From: Streptomyces roseoverticillatus
Lineage (GTDB): Bacteria > Actinomycetota > Actinomycetes > Streptomycetales > Streptomycetaceae
Direction: 5' to 3'
Assembly: GCF_000719265.1 (NCBI RefSeq)
Contig: NZ_JOFL01000025.1
Location: forward strand, 20,272-84,271
DNA length: 64,000 nt
The position numbers and the translations under genes were made by a program. The notes under the pieces were generated by a model. It made no database searches. It was not told the DNA's origin and worked only from the letters and a program-made list of their open reading frames with translations. Shown piece by piece: positions 63,892 to 64,000 of the stretch (position 1 is its first letter; each line of letters starts with the position of its first letter).

Positions 63892-64000
63892 GTGATCACG
63901 ATAGCCACTTGGAACGTTCTCCACCGCGTCCACGCCGAGAACTGGGGCGAGGACGTCCTGAACTCCTGGCCGGACGAGTCGGAGCGGATCGCCGCCGTCA
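63892..64000 (+). CDS. Endonuclease/exonuclease/phosphatase-family protein, N-terminus only
   Basis: From GTG 63892 the 36 visible codons read ITIATWNVLHRVHAENWGED and ESERIAAV, the TWN metal-binding start of the EEP family (DNase I, ExoIII, phosphatases). The rest lies beyond the window. Confidence 0.65.
   Translation, partial: MITIATWNVLHRVHAENWGEDVLNSWPDESERIAAV

Overview
The window is high-GC DNA with Streptomyces-type coding: strong G/C third-position bias, frequent GTG starts, GGAGG-type ribosome sites, Tat/Sec-style secreted proteins and lipoproteins, GerW-like and MmyB-type proteins. It looks like accessory DNA (a chromosome arm or large plasmid). About half is ordinary cargo. The rest is insertion sequences and gene wreckage with abrupt junctions, so most short fragments are annotated as remnants.

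Region 1 (1-9046) is a coherent DNA-end-processing cluster. A leftward operon encodes a coiled-coil protein, a RecB/Cas4-type nuclease with a likely Fe-S cluster, and an SF1 helicase that runs off the window. A rightward operon encodes SbcD and SbcC. The two face each other across a 136-bp divergent promoter. Functionally this mirrors Mre11-Rad50 plus Dna2. Region 2 (9396-12910) is a TniA/TniB-type transposition module with an unrecognised third gene. A second copy of that third gene lies at 22564, behind a stump of tniB. Between them lie a stand-alone 821-aa PD-(D/E)XK protein (13464), a debris field (helicase-associated domains, a CoiA-like gene, a UvrA piece) and two secreted proteins.

Region 3 (20100-22398) is a complete ISL3-family element with 23-bp inverted ends that carries a SUKH-3-like passenger gene. 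After the second transposon copy come a broken ThiF/E1 gene with an intact DUF6527 gene, a phosphatase, an IS630 wreck, GerW, two lipoproteins, an ankyrin protein coupled to a small partner, an NAD(P)H oxidoreductase behind a perfect 32-bp palindrome, a dead serine recombinase, IS110, an expansin split by an amber codon, an esterase and more fragments. Region 4 (41.7-53.5 kb) holds a frameshifted MarR gene, a glycine-rich secreted protein, a complete IS5 element with CTAA target duplication, a decayed type I-E CRISPR locus, a polymorphic-toxin-like nuclease with an acidic repeat stalk and a likely immunity gene, a 28-bp perfect inverted repeat and an initiator tRNA.

Region 5 (54597-61801) is the most striking part. 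A catalase-fold protein fused to a cyclooxygenase/alpha-dioxygenase-type haem domain is followed by a catalase-fold protein fused to a LodA-type quinone-cofactor oxidase, translationally coupled to its LodB-type flavoprotein. Both catalase folds keep a candidate distal His and an RxxxY proximal motif. A divergent MmyB-type regulator/SDR pair with an operator-like inverted repeat, and the start of an endonuclease/exonuclease/phosphatase gene, close the window. Assignments come from reading motifs by eye; no database search was run.
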